The position numbers and the translations under genes were made by a program. A stretch of DNA of 64,000 nt from Crocosphaera sp. (GTDB lineage: Bacteria > Cyanobacteriota > Cyanobacteriia > Cyanobacteriales > Microcystaceae), in contig JASJDN010000002.1 in the NCBI GenBank assembly GCA_030065205.1, positions 26,018 to 90,017 on the forward strand. Reading direction: 5' to 3'. The notes under the pieces were generated by a model that was not told where the DNA came from, did not search any database, and was given only the letters and a program-made list of their open reading frames with translations. Each line of letters opens with the position of its first letter. The first letter of the stretch is position 1. Of the stretch, positions 54,295 to 64,000 are shown in pieces.

Positions 54295-55788
54295 TTATTG
54301 AACGAAATGCTTACCGCGATTATAAAGTTCACGGGCGTAGTCTGTCCAAGCACCCTGTCCCCAATAACGGAAACAGCTAGTTTCAACTAACATGGTATAG
54401 AGTAGAGCTTCTTGGTACTCGGGGGTCCGAGTCACATTCGCATCTTGTTCCACACGAGAATCGAATTTCTGATGAAAACCAGCACTGAGTTCGTTCATGG
54501 GTCCCAAGACGTTTTCATACCCTTTAACCCAACTCAGATCATTAGTCCAGGATGCACCGTCCATATGAAAGCGATCATCTGTTTTTTCTAACTCTGCGAT
54601 CGCCTGATTAACTTTCTCAGGGGTTAGATTATCTGTACCAATCTTATTCCAGATTTTGTGTTGTCCCACTGCTTGACAAACGGGATAATCATCTTCAGTA
54701 ACACCCGCTTGTTCTAAGAGTTCGATGTACTCAGTCCCATTAAAGCCAACCACACCTTCTTGGTTATCTTTAATGCTATAGAAAGCATTGCGGAAACCGT
54801 CAGGAAACTCGTTCATCATCACACCGCCGTTTTCTCCGTCAGCGATCTGAGAAACACAAGAAGGCACTTCAACATTACCGAGTTTTTGCTTTCCTCTGGC
54901 TTTAGCTTCGTGATAGGGTTGCATTTGAGCAACTAACTTGGTGTCAGACCCTTGGGTTTTGATTAACGCCGTAATGCTGATAACTTCGCCGTGGGAGTTA
55001 CGGGCCACTAAACGGTTAGGAACATACTTATCATCGCCATTTTTATGTAAGCTATCTCCGTTTAACCGTTCAACGGAATCTTCTTGTACCAATAACCAAC
55101 GATAACCACACTCTTTAAGAGCCTTGATATATTCATAAAGGGTATCAGGATTATTGGGTAAGTGCATTTCTGGGGGAGAGAACCCTTTAACCCGTCTTAG
55201 GGCATCGTAACCGAATAAGGCAGCAAACTGATGTTGCCAAGCTTGGATCTGTAATTTTAGGTCAGGAATGGGGGTAGAAGGGGCAACCGCGTGACTCCAC
55301 ATGGTTCCTAACCATTCCACATAAGGATAATATTGAGGATCGTTAGCAATACGCTTGAGAGGTTCTAAAATGTCGTGGCGGGGGGTTTGTTGAAAATCCC
55401 AGAGTAAATTACCAGAATAGTCCAGCATAATGCGAGGATTACAACCATTCTGAACTAATTCGGGGATAAATTCTCCAATGCGCTTATAACACCAAGCAAA
55501 AGTAGGGGCGTTATGATTATCCCCAATATGTTGATTATCAAACATATGTTGTAAGTTACTAATCAACGCACCGTTATGACCGGCGGGAATGGTAGGCTGG
55601 TGCATATGGAGGGCGCAAGCAAACCCTGATTTTACATTAGCGAGATTAATATTAGAATGGGGGGCAAAAATAGGGTCATTATGATTAACCACTGAAGCGA
55701 TCTCGGCTTCCCAACCACTGATGGGAGGTAGTTCTGGTTTAGTCCCATGAATGTGATATCCGTTGGAGGAGGGTGCTGCTGCAATCAT
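54295..55788 (-). CDS. Glycoside hydrolase family 57-like protein
   Basis: 497 residues. ALHMHQPTIPAG is the conserved HxHQP start of the GH57 barrel; PRIMLDYSGNLLWDF and FSPPEMHLPNN (candidate catalytic Glu) follow. GH57 enzymes include alpha-amylase, 4-alpha-glucanotransferase and branching enzyme types acting on glycogen. The exact activity is not readable from the motifs alone. No signal peptide, so it acts in the cytoplasm, presumably on storage glycogen. The 512-base upstream gap (55789-56300) is AT-rich with no visible gene and holds promoters for this and the divergent FtsL-like gene. Confidence 0.8.
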   Translation of the reverse strand: MIAAAPSSNGYHIHGTKPELPPISGWEAEIASVVNHNDPIFAPHSNINLANVKSGFACALHMHQPTIPAGHNGALISNLQHMFDNQHIGDNHNAPTFAWCYKRIGEFIPELVQNGCNPRIMLDYSGNLLWDFQQTPRHDILEPLKRIANDPQYYPYVEWLGTMWSHAVAPSTPIPDLKLQIQAWQHQFAALFGYDALRRVKGFSPPEMHLPNNPDTLYEYIKALKECGYRWLLVQEDSVERLNGDSLHKNGDDKYVPNRLVARNSHGEVISITALIKTQGSDTKLVAQMQPYHEAKARGKQKLGNVEVPSCVSQIADGENGGVMMNEFPDGFRNAFYSIKDNQEGVVGFNGTEYIELLEQAGVTEDDYPVCQAVGQHKIWNKIGTDNLTPEKVNQAIAELEKTDDRFHMDGASWTNDLSWVKGYENVLGPMNELSAGFHQKFDSRVEQDANVTRTPEYQEALLYTMLVETSCFRYWGQGAWTDYARELYNRGKHFVQ

Positions 55789-56300
55789 ATTTATTGGTTT
55801 TCCTTCAAAATCTTGATCAAGATAATTCGACTCTTTTACTTTCTCATCACACCTAAATCAAATTTATCTTCTAATCTGAATCTTACAATACATTTTGGAT
55901 TAGTAAAGTTTAAATTTTAATGAATTTTGGAACCAAGTTAATATTAGCCAGACAAATTTTATATTTTCTTTAATGATTATTAAAGTTTATAATATATCTA
56001 TTTTCATCTTTTTTTAAATAATTTAAACCTATATTTAATCTTTAATCATTATTTGGCTAAATGAGAAAAATGTAATTAATCGTCTCTATTTTTTACTTTT
56101 CTTTAATGATAATCTGTTGTTAAAATTATCTTGATTTCATGACTTTTTGCCTTTTGAATGCCTAATTGTTAAATCTATGCAACATAGTACGAGTTCTGGC
56201 CGTCTAACCCATCAGTCACGTTTTTAAGATTCTGATCAGAATCATTTAATTACCTTCAATTTAGAATCAAAGCATTTGCACGACTCATAAATCAATTACT

Positions 56301-56831
56301 ATGACTGCTGCACGCGATTATTTACCCACACCACCCCCCACCCGTTACCGTCGTCGTCCAAAAGCGACCCCAACCCGTCGTTATCAGTCTATTACTCCCA
56401 AAACCGTCACCCGTAAGCCTTCCCAGTCTCGTTGTAAAGTTACCCCCTTACCAACCAAGGGCAAGCAACTTCCTTTAGCCTTACAATTCCTCCTATTGGT
56501 ACAAAAAGGGTCAACTAGCTTTACCTGTGGTTTAGTCGCCATCACATTAGGGGTTTATGGTTGGACAGTTTATGCACCGACCCTTTGGAGTCAAGAATTT
56601 TCCAAACTGAAAACCTTACAAAGAAATGAACGTCAACTGGCCGCCACCAATGAGTCGTTAAAGCATAAAATGGCAGAACAAGCGGAACAACCCGCAGCCG
56701 GACTAACACCACCCAACCCTTACCAGTCCATCTTTCTCTCCCCTGCTGAGGTTCCTGTTATTGAGATGAGTGAACAACCTCAAGAAAAGCAAAACATACC
56801 CATTATTACAGACACCCCCATTGCTTATTAG
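56301..56831 (+). CDS. FtsL-like single-helix membrane protein
   Basis: 176 residues. A very basic Arg/Pro/Thr N-tail (about 1-60) leads to one membrane helix (FTCGLVAITLGVYGWTVYAP, about 74-93), then a short coiled coil (KLKTLQRNERQLAATNESLKHKM) and a proline-rich periplasmic end. This topology and the position just before ftsI match FtsL-type divisome proteins, whose sequences barely conserve. FtsL-like is therefore a positional inference. Confidence 0.6.
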   Translation: MTAARDYLPTPPPTRYRRRPKATPTRRYQSITPKTVTRKPSQSRCKVTPLPTKGKQLPLALQFLLLVQKGSTSFTCGLVAITLGVYGWTVYAPTLWSQEFSKLKTLQRNERQLAATNESLKHKMAEQAEQPAAGLTPPNPYQSIFLSPAEVPVIEMSEQPQEKQNIPIITDTPIAY

Positions 56832-56920
56832 TGAGTAAAGTATTTTAGATATTTCACCGTTTAAACTTCTGACTTCTGATTTGTAACTTCATTCAACCAC
56901 TTCTCACACTTGAACCGGCC

Positions 56921-58744
56921 ATGGCTAACTCTCGATCTCAACAGCGTTCTCACTCTTTTTCTAAATCTCGTCGAACTCGTTCATCTAAACCAGTCCCTAG
57001 AAATAGAATTGCTAAGCGATCGCCCAATTCCTCCAGACGGAGAGGACAACCGAAACCCTCTCCCTTACCTAAATTTCGTTTGTTGTTGGTGTGGGCAGTT
57101 TTGGTCAGTGCAATGTTAGGGTTAGGTTGGAAAGCCTATCAACTGCAAATTGTTCAAGCAGAGGAACTCAAACAAAAAGCCCGTTTACAACAAACGGTCA
57201 ATATCCGTCCCTATATCCCGCGACGGTCTATTGTTGACAGTGAAGGTAATATTTTAGCCACCGATCGCCTGGAATATATCTTATATGTCCATCCCATTCA
57301 GTTCAAGAAACCCCAGCCAGAGGTAGCAGCAGCACTCAGTGCGGTTCTAGAAAATCGAACCCCTCAAGACCTCATCGAACGGTTTAAACAGCGTAAAACA
57401 GGCATTCCCATCGCCAGAAACTTAGACGAGGGGGTAGCTAAACAAATTCAAGAACTGGGGTTAGATGGCGTAGAAGTGAATGAAACCTATGCCCGTTTCT
57501 ATCCTCAAGAAAAAATGATGGCCGATGTGGTAGGATTTGTCGATCACGAACGACAAGGGCAAGCCGGTGTAGAATTAGGTCAAGAAAAACTCTTACAACG
57601 AGATTTAAAGAGTTTATACGTCCGAAGAACCGCTCTCGGTGCTATTCTTCCTAACTCTTTGCCTCAAAATTTACTCCTGTCTAACGATTGGCGGGTTCAA
57701 TTAACGGTAGATATGCGCCTCCAACGGGCAGCCCGGGCTGCTTTGCAACAACAAATCCAGAAGTTTAATGCTAAACGTGGGGCGGTTATTGTCATGGATG
57801 CGACGGATGGTTCTATCTTGTCTTTAGTGTGTGAACCCACCTTTGACCCCAACTCATTTTACAAGTCCAATCTCGAATTATTAAAAAATTGGACGGTTAG
57901 TGACTTATATGAACCCGGTTCTACCTTTAAACCCATTAACGTTGCCTTAGCCTTAGAAGCCGGGGTTATTCAACCGAATACGGTGATTTATGATTCCGGG
58001 TTGGTCAAGGTAGATGGGTGGCCCATTAGAAATGCGACTTTAAGGGGCAATGGTTCCATTAATATTGCTGAAATTCTACAAACCTCTAGTAATGTGGCCA
58101 TGGTGGACATGATGCGACGCTTGAAAAAAGCGGATTATTATCAACGTTTACAAGACTTAGGCATTACTCAAAAAACAGGCATTGATTTACCAGGAGAAGT
58201 GGCAGGAAGACTGAAAAGTAAAGAAGTGTTTACCGAGCGATCAATTGAAGTGGCCACTGCTTCTTTTGGGCAAGGATTTTCTTTAACCCCCATGAAATTA
58301 GTTCAGTTACAAGGTGCTTTAGCCAATGGTGGAAAATTAGTTACCCCCCATTTGGTAAAAGGGTTAGTGGATACAGAAGGAACCATCCACTGGCAACCTG
58401 ATTATCCTAGCCAACAAATTCTTGACCCAAAGGTAAGTCAAACAGTGGTGGAATTGATGGAAACCGTAGTAGATGAAGGCTCAGCAGCAAAAACCGCAAA
58501 TTATCGTATTGGCGGGAAAACCGGAACGGCACAAAAAGCGGGGCCAAGGGGCGGTTATTTGCCCAATGCCAAAATTACCAGTTTTGTCTCCATTTTACCC
58601 GTAGAATCCCCTAGATATGTGGTTTTGGTGGTAGTAGATGAACCCAAAGGGGGTAATACCTATGGTTCAACAGTAGCAGCCCCTGTGGCTAAATTGGTCA
58701 TTGATGCGTTAATTTCTTTGAAGGGTATTCCACCAGCAAAATAA
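56921..58744 (+). CDS. ftsI: Septal peptidoglycan transpeptidase (class B penicillin-binding protein)
   Basis: 607 residues. A basic cytoplasmic tail, one membrane helix (about 52-70), a dimerisation domain (RSIVDSEGNILATDRLEYILYV), then the transpeptidase: active Ser334 in STFK (334-337), SSN at 389-391 and KTGTA at 533-537. It crosslinks septal peptidoglycan in the periplasm and is the target of beta-lactams. It lies 90 bases after the FtsL-like gene. The ATG overlaps no other start. Confidence 0.93.
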   Translation: MANSRSQQRSHSFSKSRRTRSSKPVPRNRIAKRSPNSSRRRGQPKPSPLPKFRLLLVWAVLVSAMLGLGWKAYQLQIVQAEELKQKARLQQTVNIRPYIPRRSIVDSEGNILATDRLEYILYVHPIQFKKPQPEVAAALSAVLENRTPQDLIERFKQRKTGIPIARNLDEGVAKQIQELGLDGVEVNETYARFYPQEKMMADVVGFVDHERQGQAGVELGQEKLLQRDLKSLYVRRTALGAILPNSLPQNLLLSNDWRVQLTVDMRLQRAARAALQQQIQKFNAKRGAVIVMDATDGSILSLVCEPTFDPNSFYKSNLELLKNWTVSDLYEPGSTFKPINVALALEAGVIQPNTVIYDSGLVKVDGWPIRNATLRGNGSINIAEILQTSSNVAMVDMMRRLKKADYYQRLQDLGITQKTGIDLPGEVAGRLKSKEVFTERSIEVATASFGQGFSLTPMKLVQLQGALANGGKLVTPHLVKGLVDTEGTIHWQPDYPSQQILDPKVSQTVVELMETVVDEGSAAKTANYRIGGKTGTAQKAGPRGGYLPNAKITSFVSILPVESPRYVVLVVVDEPKGGNTYGSTVAAPVAKLVIDALISLKGIPPAK

Positions 58745-58816
58745 GGCAGAGATAGGAATTTCAAACTTGGATCTACAATCTACTTATTATTCAATTTGAA
58801 AAAAGGAAAAAGTACA

Positions 58817-59035
58817 ATGTCACAAACGATTCAATTTCATCAAATTTTAGAAATGATTGATCGTCTTTCTACCGATGAACAAGATGATTTAATTAATATT
58901 ATTCGACATAGACAAATCGAGAAAAGACGAGAAGAAATGGCTAATAATATTCATCAAGCTCGTCAAGACTATCAACAGGGGAAAGTTTTTCGGGGAAATG
59001 TTGATGACATTATTACAGAATTAAATAATGACTAA
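58817..59035 (+). CDS. Probable antitoxin of a RelE-type pair
   Basis: 72 residues from ATG 58817 (MSQTIQF), preceded by AAGGAAAAAG; an upstream TTG would add seven residues. It is helical, with QILEMIDRLSTDEQDDLINII and a charged tail (FRGNVDDIITELNND). It overlaps the toxin gene by 8 bases. This length and pairing are typical of antitoxins of RelE/ParE systems, where the C-terminal tail wraps the toxin. The antitoxin call rests mainly on position. Confidence 0.72.
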   Translation: MSQTIQFHQILEMIDRLSTDEQDDLINIIRHRQIEKRREEMANNIHQARQDYQQGKVFRGNVDDIITELNND

Positions 59036-59312
59036 ATTAATTCTAAGTCCATCTTTTAAACGCGCTTTTAAAGCTGTCATAAAAAGAAAGCCAGAGTTAA
59101 AGCTAAAAATTGAATCTAAATTAAGATTATTAGCTAATGACCCTTATAATCCTATATTACGCACCCATAAACTCAAAGGAAAATTATCAGGGGCTTGGGC
59201 TTGTACCGTTGAATATGATTGTCGTATTGTATTTTGCTTTGAGCAAAATCAAGAAACTTTAGAAGATGAAATCAATTTGATTGATATTGGAACTCATGAC
59301 GAGGTTTATTAA
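59028..59312 (+). CDS. RelE/YafQ-type mRNA interferase toxin
   Basis: 94 residues. The pattern FKRAFKAVIKRKPELKLKIESKLRLLANDPYNPILRTHKLKGKLSGAWACTVEYDCRIVFCF is the RelE/ParE fold, with a basic helix and a beta-sheet carrying the R-I-V-F end. Related proteins cut mRNA on the ribosome. Overlap with the upstream gene indicates coupled translation. Which of RelE, YafQ or YoeB it is closest to cannot be decided by eye. Confidence 0.82.
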   Translation: MTKLILSPSFKRAFKAVIKRKPELKLKIESKLRLLANDPYNPILRTHKLKGKLSGAWACTVEYDCRIVFCFEQNQETLEDEINLIDIGTHDEVY

Positions 59313-59504
59313 TCCTTCTGGTGAGTTAAGTGCTGTTAACTGCGATCGCACTTATCGACATTTGACTGATATCCGTAGTTGTACGTAGAAGAAAATCTGT
59401 TTTTTCTGGGTTATTCAGTGTTTGCTTTGATGATAATTTTAGCTTAATCATGATACATTCTAGTCAATCTTCCTCCGTATTATCTTTTACTGGAATGTAC
59501 TGAC

Positions 59505-62500
59505 ATGACTGACTCGTTATCACCAGTTTTACCTACCCTGTTTGATGCTTTATTCGATTTTGCTCAGTCGGATGAGTTTTGGAATAATGTTGCGATCGCT
59601 TTTGGCACAGAGTACGATGTTACTAAAATAACAGAAATTCGTACACATACGTTAACTAATAATACAATTACTGGTAATACCGCTAATACTAGAGGTGGTG
59701 GTATTTATAACAGAGGTACTTGGAGTTCAAATAGTACAATTATTGGAAATATATCAAGTCGAGTGTGGTATATCACTCCAGAGGGAGAAACTACAACCAG
59801 TTCTCGTTACTATTACGATGATCGTGATCTAAGAGAATGGGTTGAAAATGAATTACATCCAACCTATCCAGACATCTATGATGTTGGTAATACAGGAAAT
59901 TTTACACCACTTCCCCCCTCTCCTGAAACCTTACCTAAACCTACTATATCTATTAGTGATAGTTGGGTAGAAGTTGAAGCAAATACCAATCACAAAAACC
60001 TTATTTTTGAAGTTGAATTGTCATCAGAATATGATAAACCTATCATCGTTGAATATTATACTCTAGATGGCAGTGCTACCTCTTCGGACATAGATAGAGA
60101 AAAAGATTATAATAATGTCTCAAAAAATATCCTTAGCTTTTTACCAGGAGAAACCAAAAAAGAAATAGAAATTACTGTTTTTGGTAGTTCACCGGTTAGT
60201 GATGCAGCCTTAGAATTATTTGCTAAAGATACTGCTTATCGTGACTGGAAAGATGCAGATATCGGAAAATTAGTTGATTCAGTTTATGACTATAGTGACT
60301 TAGATGACGTTGGTTATGAAGATTATTATATCGACGAAATTATCACTAATGATGCAACAGGTTTTAATGCTGTTGGGTTAACTGCTTATGAAGATTTATT
60401 CGTTGTTTTAGCTAATCCTATTAATGCAGAAATTGCTGAAAATGATGATGATTTCCTTAGAGAAATCGCCTATGTTTCGGGAGGAACTGATACAGAATCT
60501 TATAGAAATGGAGAAGTTTTTATTGACCTACTTGACAGCTTAGAACAAGATTATACCTACGCCAAAGGAACGATTTATGACCAAGCCAAACCACCTGTTT
60601 TAGCAATTCGAGGAACAGAGTTTACAAGTTCACTAGATTGGTTGAGTAATGCTAGTCCTGAAGGCGTTGGTTATAGTCAATTTATTGGCAGTCAAACTGA
60701 TATTAATCAATGGTTATCAGATGTCAGTAATCCTGAATATAATGTAACTTTTGCACCTCATATTACAGGTCATAGTTTAGGGGGTGCATTAAGTCAATGG
60801 TTTGGTGCAAGTTATCAAGAAGACTTGGGTAAAATTGTCACTTTTAATAGTCCTGGAATTTCTCAACAAGAGGGAATTAATTTGAATCCTTCTAATAATC
60901 AAGGAGTTAAACATTATATTACTTCTGCTGACTTCATAAGTATGGCAGGTTCAACTTATCTCAATGGCAACTGGGGTAAATCAGTTTATTCAATAGATGA
61001 TGAAATAGATTTGTTCAATTTTATAACGCCTATTGTTGAAAAACATTCCGTACCAGTTTTAAATGAACTTATCATTAGAACCAATCTTACAGAGCCTGAT
61101 AATTTAATTCAAACATCATTTCCGTCAACTAATGATTTGAGTGATTATTGGTTTACTTACTTACCAGATCCTGATTATTTTGCCATTCAGACTGCCATTG
61201 CTAAGTTAGGGAGAATAGTAGGAACTATAATTGGTGGGCCAGCACTTGGTCCGGTAACTGGAAGATTAACCGGAGCATATCTTTCGGCGGCTTTAACCTA
61301 TAGAGGAACGGTTGAACTGAATCGAGGATTTATTGGAGAAGCTATTGATGCTGTATCATCCATATATGACACTATCAGAGATGATGTGATTAAGGCTTGG
61401 GATACTGCAAAATCTTGGGGAAGTAGTGTAAGTAGTGCTTGGAAGTCAATTATTCAAGAAGCAAGAGAGATGCTAGGATTATCATCAACGTCTGATTTTA
61501 CTACCCAATCTTTTGAGTTTGATTCATCTACTCAATCCGTCAATATTAATCAATCTTTATTAGAAGCACAAACCCTTAACGAAAACACCATTACAGAGAC
61601 AGATACAGAACCCATTAATAATTTTTGGAATGCGATGCCATTATGGATAGATGAAGCTTGGGACGCAACCACAAAATGGTCAGATGAAGCATGGGAAAGT
61701 ATCACAGAATGGACTCCTGAAACTTGGGAAATGACCACCCAATGGATAGCTAATGATTGGAATATACCCTTTTTAACGATTTCTAATCCTACCGTTACAG
61801 AAAATGATTCTGACAATCAAGAACTGATATTTAATGTTTCTTTGTCTACCCCTAGTAATGAAATAATTACTGTTAATTACGCCACCGAAGATGGTACTGC
61901 AACAGCAGGAAATGATTATACATCTATTAACGGATTCTTAACCTTTGAACCAGGAGAAATTAATAAAACGATTGCTCTTTCCATTTTGAATGATAATGTG
62001 TTAGAAAATGATGAGACGCTTTATTTAAACTTAAGTCAATCTATTAACGCCCATTTAACTGATAATCAAGCTGTTGCTACTATTATTAACCAAGAAATGT
62101 CTAACCAAAGTCCAACCGATTTAAACCTATCTAATAGCAGAATTCGAGAACATCAACCCATTGATACTATTATTGGTGAGTTTATTACCACTGATCCAGA
62201 CACAGGGGATACCTTTACTTATAGCTTAGTTTCGGGAACAGGTTCAACGGATAATAGTTTATTTACCATTGAAAATAATCAACTCAAAACCAATGCTATT
62301 TTTAACTACGAAACTAAGAGTTTTTATGATATTCGAGTTCGGACAACGGATCAAGATGGCTTATCTTTTGAGAAATCATTAAGGATTAGAATTGATAATA
62401 TTAATGAAGCGTCTTTACCCATTATTAAAACCCCTATCAGTGATGTAAACGTTGTAGAAAATGCAGCCAATACAAATATAGATTTACTTAGTCATTTTGA

Positions 62501-62822
62501 TGATCCTTTAAGCACTGGCAAAGTCGCAACCTTTGAATTATATAATACAGACTTAGCAGGGGGAATTATTAATGTTTTATTATTCGATCAAGCTCAAAAT
62601 GGCGCATTTTTAACCGTTAATAATTTTATCAATTATATCAATGATAATGATTATGACAATAGTATAATTCATCGTTCTGTTCCTGAGTTTATTATTCAAG
62701 GGGGTGGTTTTATCGTCAATAATTTATTTATTGATGATGTTCCTACTGATCCCCCTGTTCAAAATGAATTTAGTGCAAATCGCTCTAATTTACGGGGAAC
62801 AATTGCAATGGCAAAATATTGA
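59505..62822 (+). pseudogene. Giant multidomain surface protein, N-terminal part up to a frameshift
   Basis: 1105 codons. Order: a short N-terminal segment with a right-handed beta-helix fragment (NNTITGNTANTRGGGIYN); a Calx-beta-like domain (near 150-230); a class 3 lipase-like domain with nucleophile site GHSLGGALSQW; a central membrane-like Gly/Ala segment; Trp-rich repeats (DEAWDATTKWSDEAWESITEWTPETW); a Calx-beta domain (NYATEDGTATAGNDYT); a cadherin-like repeat; then a cyclophilin domain (FINYINDNDYDNSIIHRSVPEFIIQGGGF) that breaks off after RGTIAMAKY at a stop. No signal peptide, so type I secretion is likely. The missing cyclophilin half and downstream frame indicate a deletion. Confidence 0.75.
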
Positions 62823-63828
62823 AGATAGCTTTAATCTTAATGTTATTTCTAACGATCAAGCCCCCACAGATTTGAGTCTTTCTAATAATGAAATTTCTGA
62901 AAATTTAGGCACTAATACATTAATTGGTACTTTAAGTACCACCGCTCCTAATATCACAAATACCTTTAACTATAGTCTGGTTTCAGGAACAGGATCGAAC
63001 GATAATTCTCTATTTACAATTATTGATAACCAACTGATAAGTAACGCTATTTTTAACTATGAAATTAGAAATAATTATAGTATTCGCATTAGGACAACCG
63101 ATCAAAATGGATTATTCTATGAAGAAGTATTAGAAGTTAATATTTTAAATATAAATGAAGCCCCAACTAACTTAAATTTAACCCTGAATAAAAATAGTTA
63201 TCATCCCTCAGAAACCCTCGATATTGTAGGAAATGTAAGGGATGGAGATGGAGGAGAAGATTTAGCCAAAATTGACCTCTGGTTACAACGTCCTAACCTG
63301 ACTTGGGTTAACCTTTCTCCCATTGAAAACTTTGAAAATGATGGGGACTTTGAGCAACAGTTTAGTTTAGAAAATTATCAGATAGGAACCTATCAAATGT
63401 ATGCTAGAGCGCAGGATAAACAAGGGATGTTTAGTGAATGGGTGACTAATACCTTTTCTGTGGAAAATCAAACAACAACCTTAGAGTCTATCCCTAGTTT
63501 GACTGCATTATCGTTAACAGCTAATCTAGAAACTGATGAGGTTGATATTTTAACAGGAACATCTAATATTGATTTATTTGAATTAGGAGATACAGAAGAA
63601 GTTTATTACTCAATATCAGGAATTGAAGATTATGCTCTAATTAATAATTTTGATGTGAACAAAGATAAAATTCAACTTCATGGTAATTTAGAAGATTATT
63701 ATTTAGGAACAGCTTCTGAAAATTTGCCTCAAGGAACCACAATTTTTAGCAACAATAATGAGTTAATTGGTATTGTTACTGGAGTTTATGAGCTAAGTCT
63801 TCATGAGGATTATTTTACTTTTGTATAA
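62823..63828 (+). pseudogene. Continuation of the giant surface protein in another frame
   Basis: In the frame that ends at 63828 the sequence reads NIEDSFNLNVISNDQAPTDL, followed by a cadherin-like repeat whose FNYSLVSGTGSNDNSLFTI matches the repeat before the break (FTYSLVSGTGSTDNSLFTI). Then a second domain (NKNSYHPSETLDIVGNVRDGDGG) and a C-terminus with TLTGTSNIDLFELGD-like calcium-binding style sequence (DILTGTSNIDLFELG), typical of type I secretion substrates. No good start codon exists here, so it is the detached C-terminal part of the upstream gene. The last 170 bases of the window show no gene. Confidence 0.72.
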
Positions 63829-64000
63829 GATAAGTCTTAACTAATAAAATTCTAGAATGGCTTATGTTAATTGACTCGTCTAATTCAGTAAGATAAGTAG
63901 GTAGGCAAAAATAGTTGTAAAATGGGCTAGCGGAGTACGAGGAGGAATATTTAGATTTTGCCTGCCCCCTTAAAAGTGCATTTGAGTGAAGTCGAAGACA

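Overview
The window is cyanobacterial chromosome, most like a unicellular Crocosphaera/Cyanothece-type organism. The evidence is the low GC content with scattered HIP1 octamers (GCGATCGC), a PEP-CTERM protein, an RbcR-type LysR regulator beside an NnrU-family gene, a Psb34-like photosystem II assembly protein, HpsJ, plant-type ferredoxin, XisI, many Uma2 nucleases and abundant short palindromic intergenic repeats. The genus is inferred, not proven. No tRNA, rRNA or CRISPR array was found.

Layout. 1-4.3 kb: the 3' end of a sulfotransferase overlapping a Ser/Thr kinase, a chimeric kinase-ankyrin gene, and an MntA/HepT-type toxin-antitoxin pair. 4.5-17.5 kb: housekeeping and conserved cyanobacterial genes (2TM protein, DUF697 protein, MFS transporter, STAS protein, large B12/radical SAM protein, TPR, HpsJ, 6-phosphogluconolactonase, zinc-ribbon/FHA, TldD). 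17.5-25.5 kb: PEP-CTERM protein, an FHA-ferredoxin reductase fusion, an ETHE1-like persulfide dioxygenase, a DUF3122 protein, and an oligopeptide ABC transporter binding protein and permease. 25.5-26.6 kb: a DUF7219-like gene and the Psb34-like operon, the latter behind two tandem HLR1 (RpaB) sites.

26.6-41.1 kb is the most interesting region: a ribosomally made peptide (RiPP) locus. It encodes seven small precursors ending their leaders in Gly-Gly, in three leader families. Three are Nif11-leader precursors whose cores carry X-Tyr-Gly sites (ALYG, PLYG, ALYG, PAYG). A SPASM radical SAM enzyme follows directly. This is the signature of spliceotides (PlpA/PlpX type), in which a tyramine unit is cut out of the backbone and an alpha-keto-beta-amino acid is left. 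The locus also has an eight-cysteine accessory protein, a 51-residue protein after the maturase, a parvulin-like PPIase, an HlyD adaptor, a C39-peptidase ABC exporter with an N-terminal cyclic-nucleotide-binding-like domain, and an IS630-transposase-like helix-turn-helix protein heading the exporter operon. Proposed flow: precursors are made in excess of maturase because of internal terminators, tyrosines are excised by the radical SAM enzyme, and the exporter removes the leader at GG and secretes the core.

41.3-49.3 kb: ferredoxin, inositol monophosphatase, J-domain/TPR protein, HisZ, a two-gene membrane-protein operon with an in-frame stop, rbcR, NnrU and small unknown proteins including a 55-residue secreted peptide. 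49.5-54.2 kb: AAA-like ATPase, three Uma2 genes (one broken by a stop and a TA-flanked MITE) and a UPF0175/PIN toxin-antitoxin pair. 54.3-59.3 kb: GH57 protein, FtsL-like protein and FtsI, and a RelE-type toxin-antitoxin pair. 59.5-63.8 kb: a very large lipase/Calx-beta/cadherin-like/cyclophilin protein that is frameshifted inside its cyclophilin domain.
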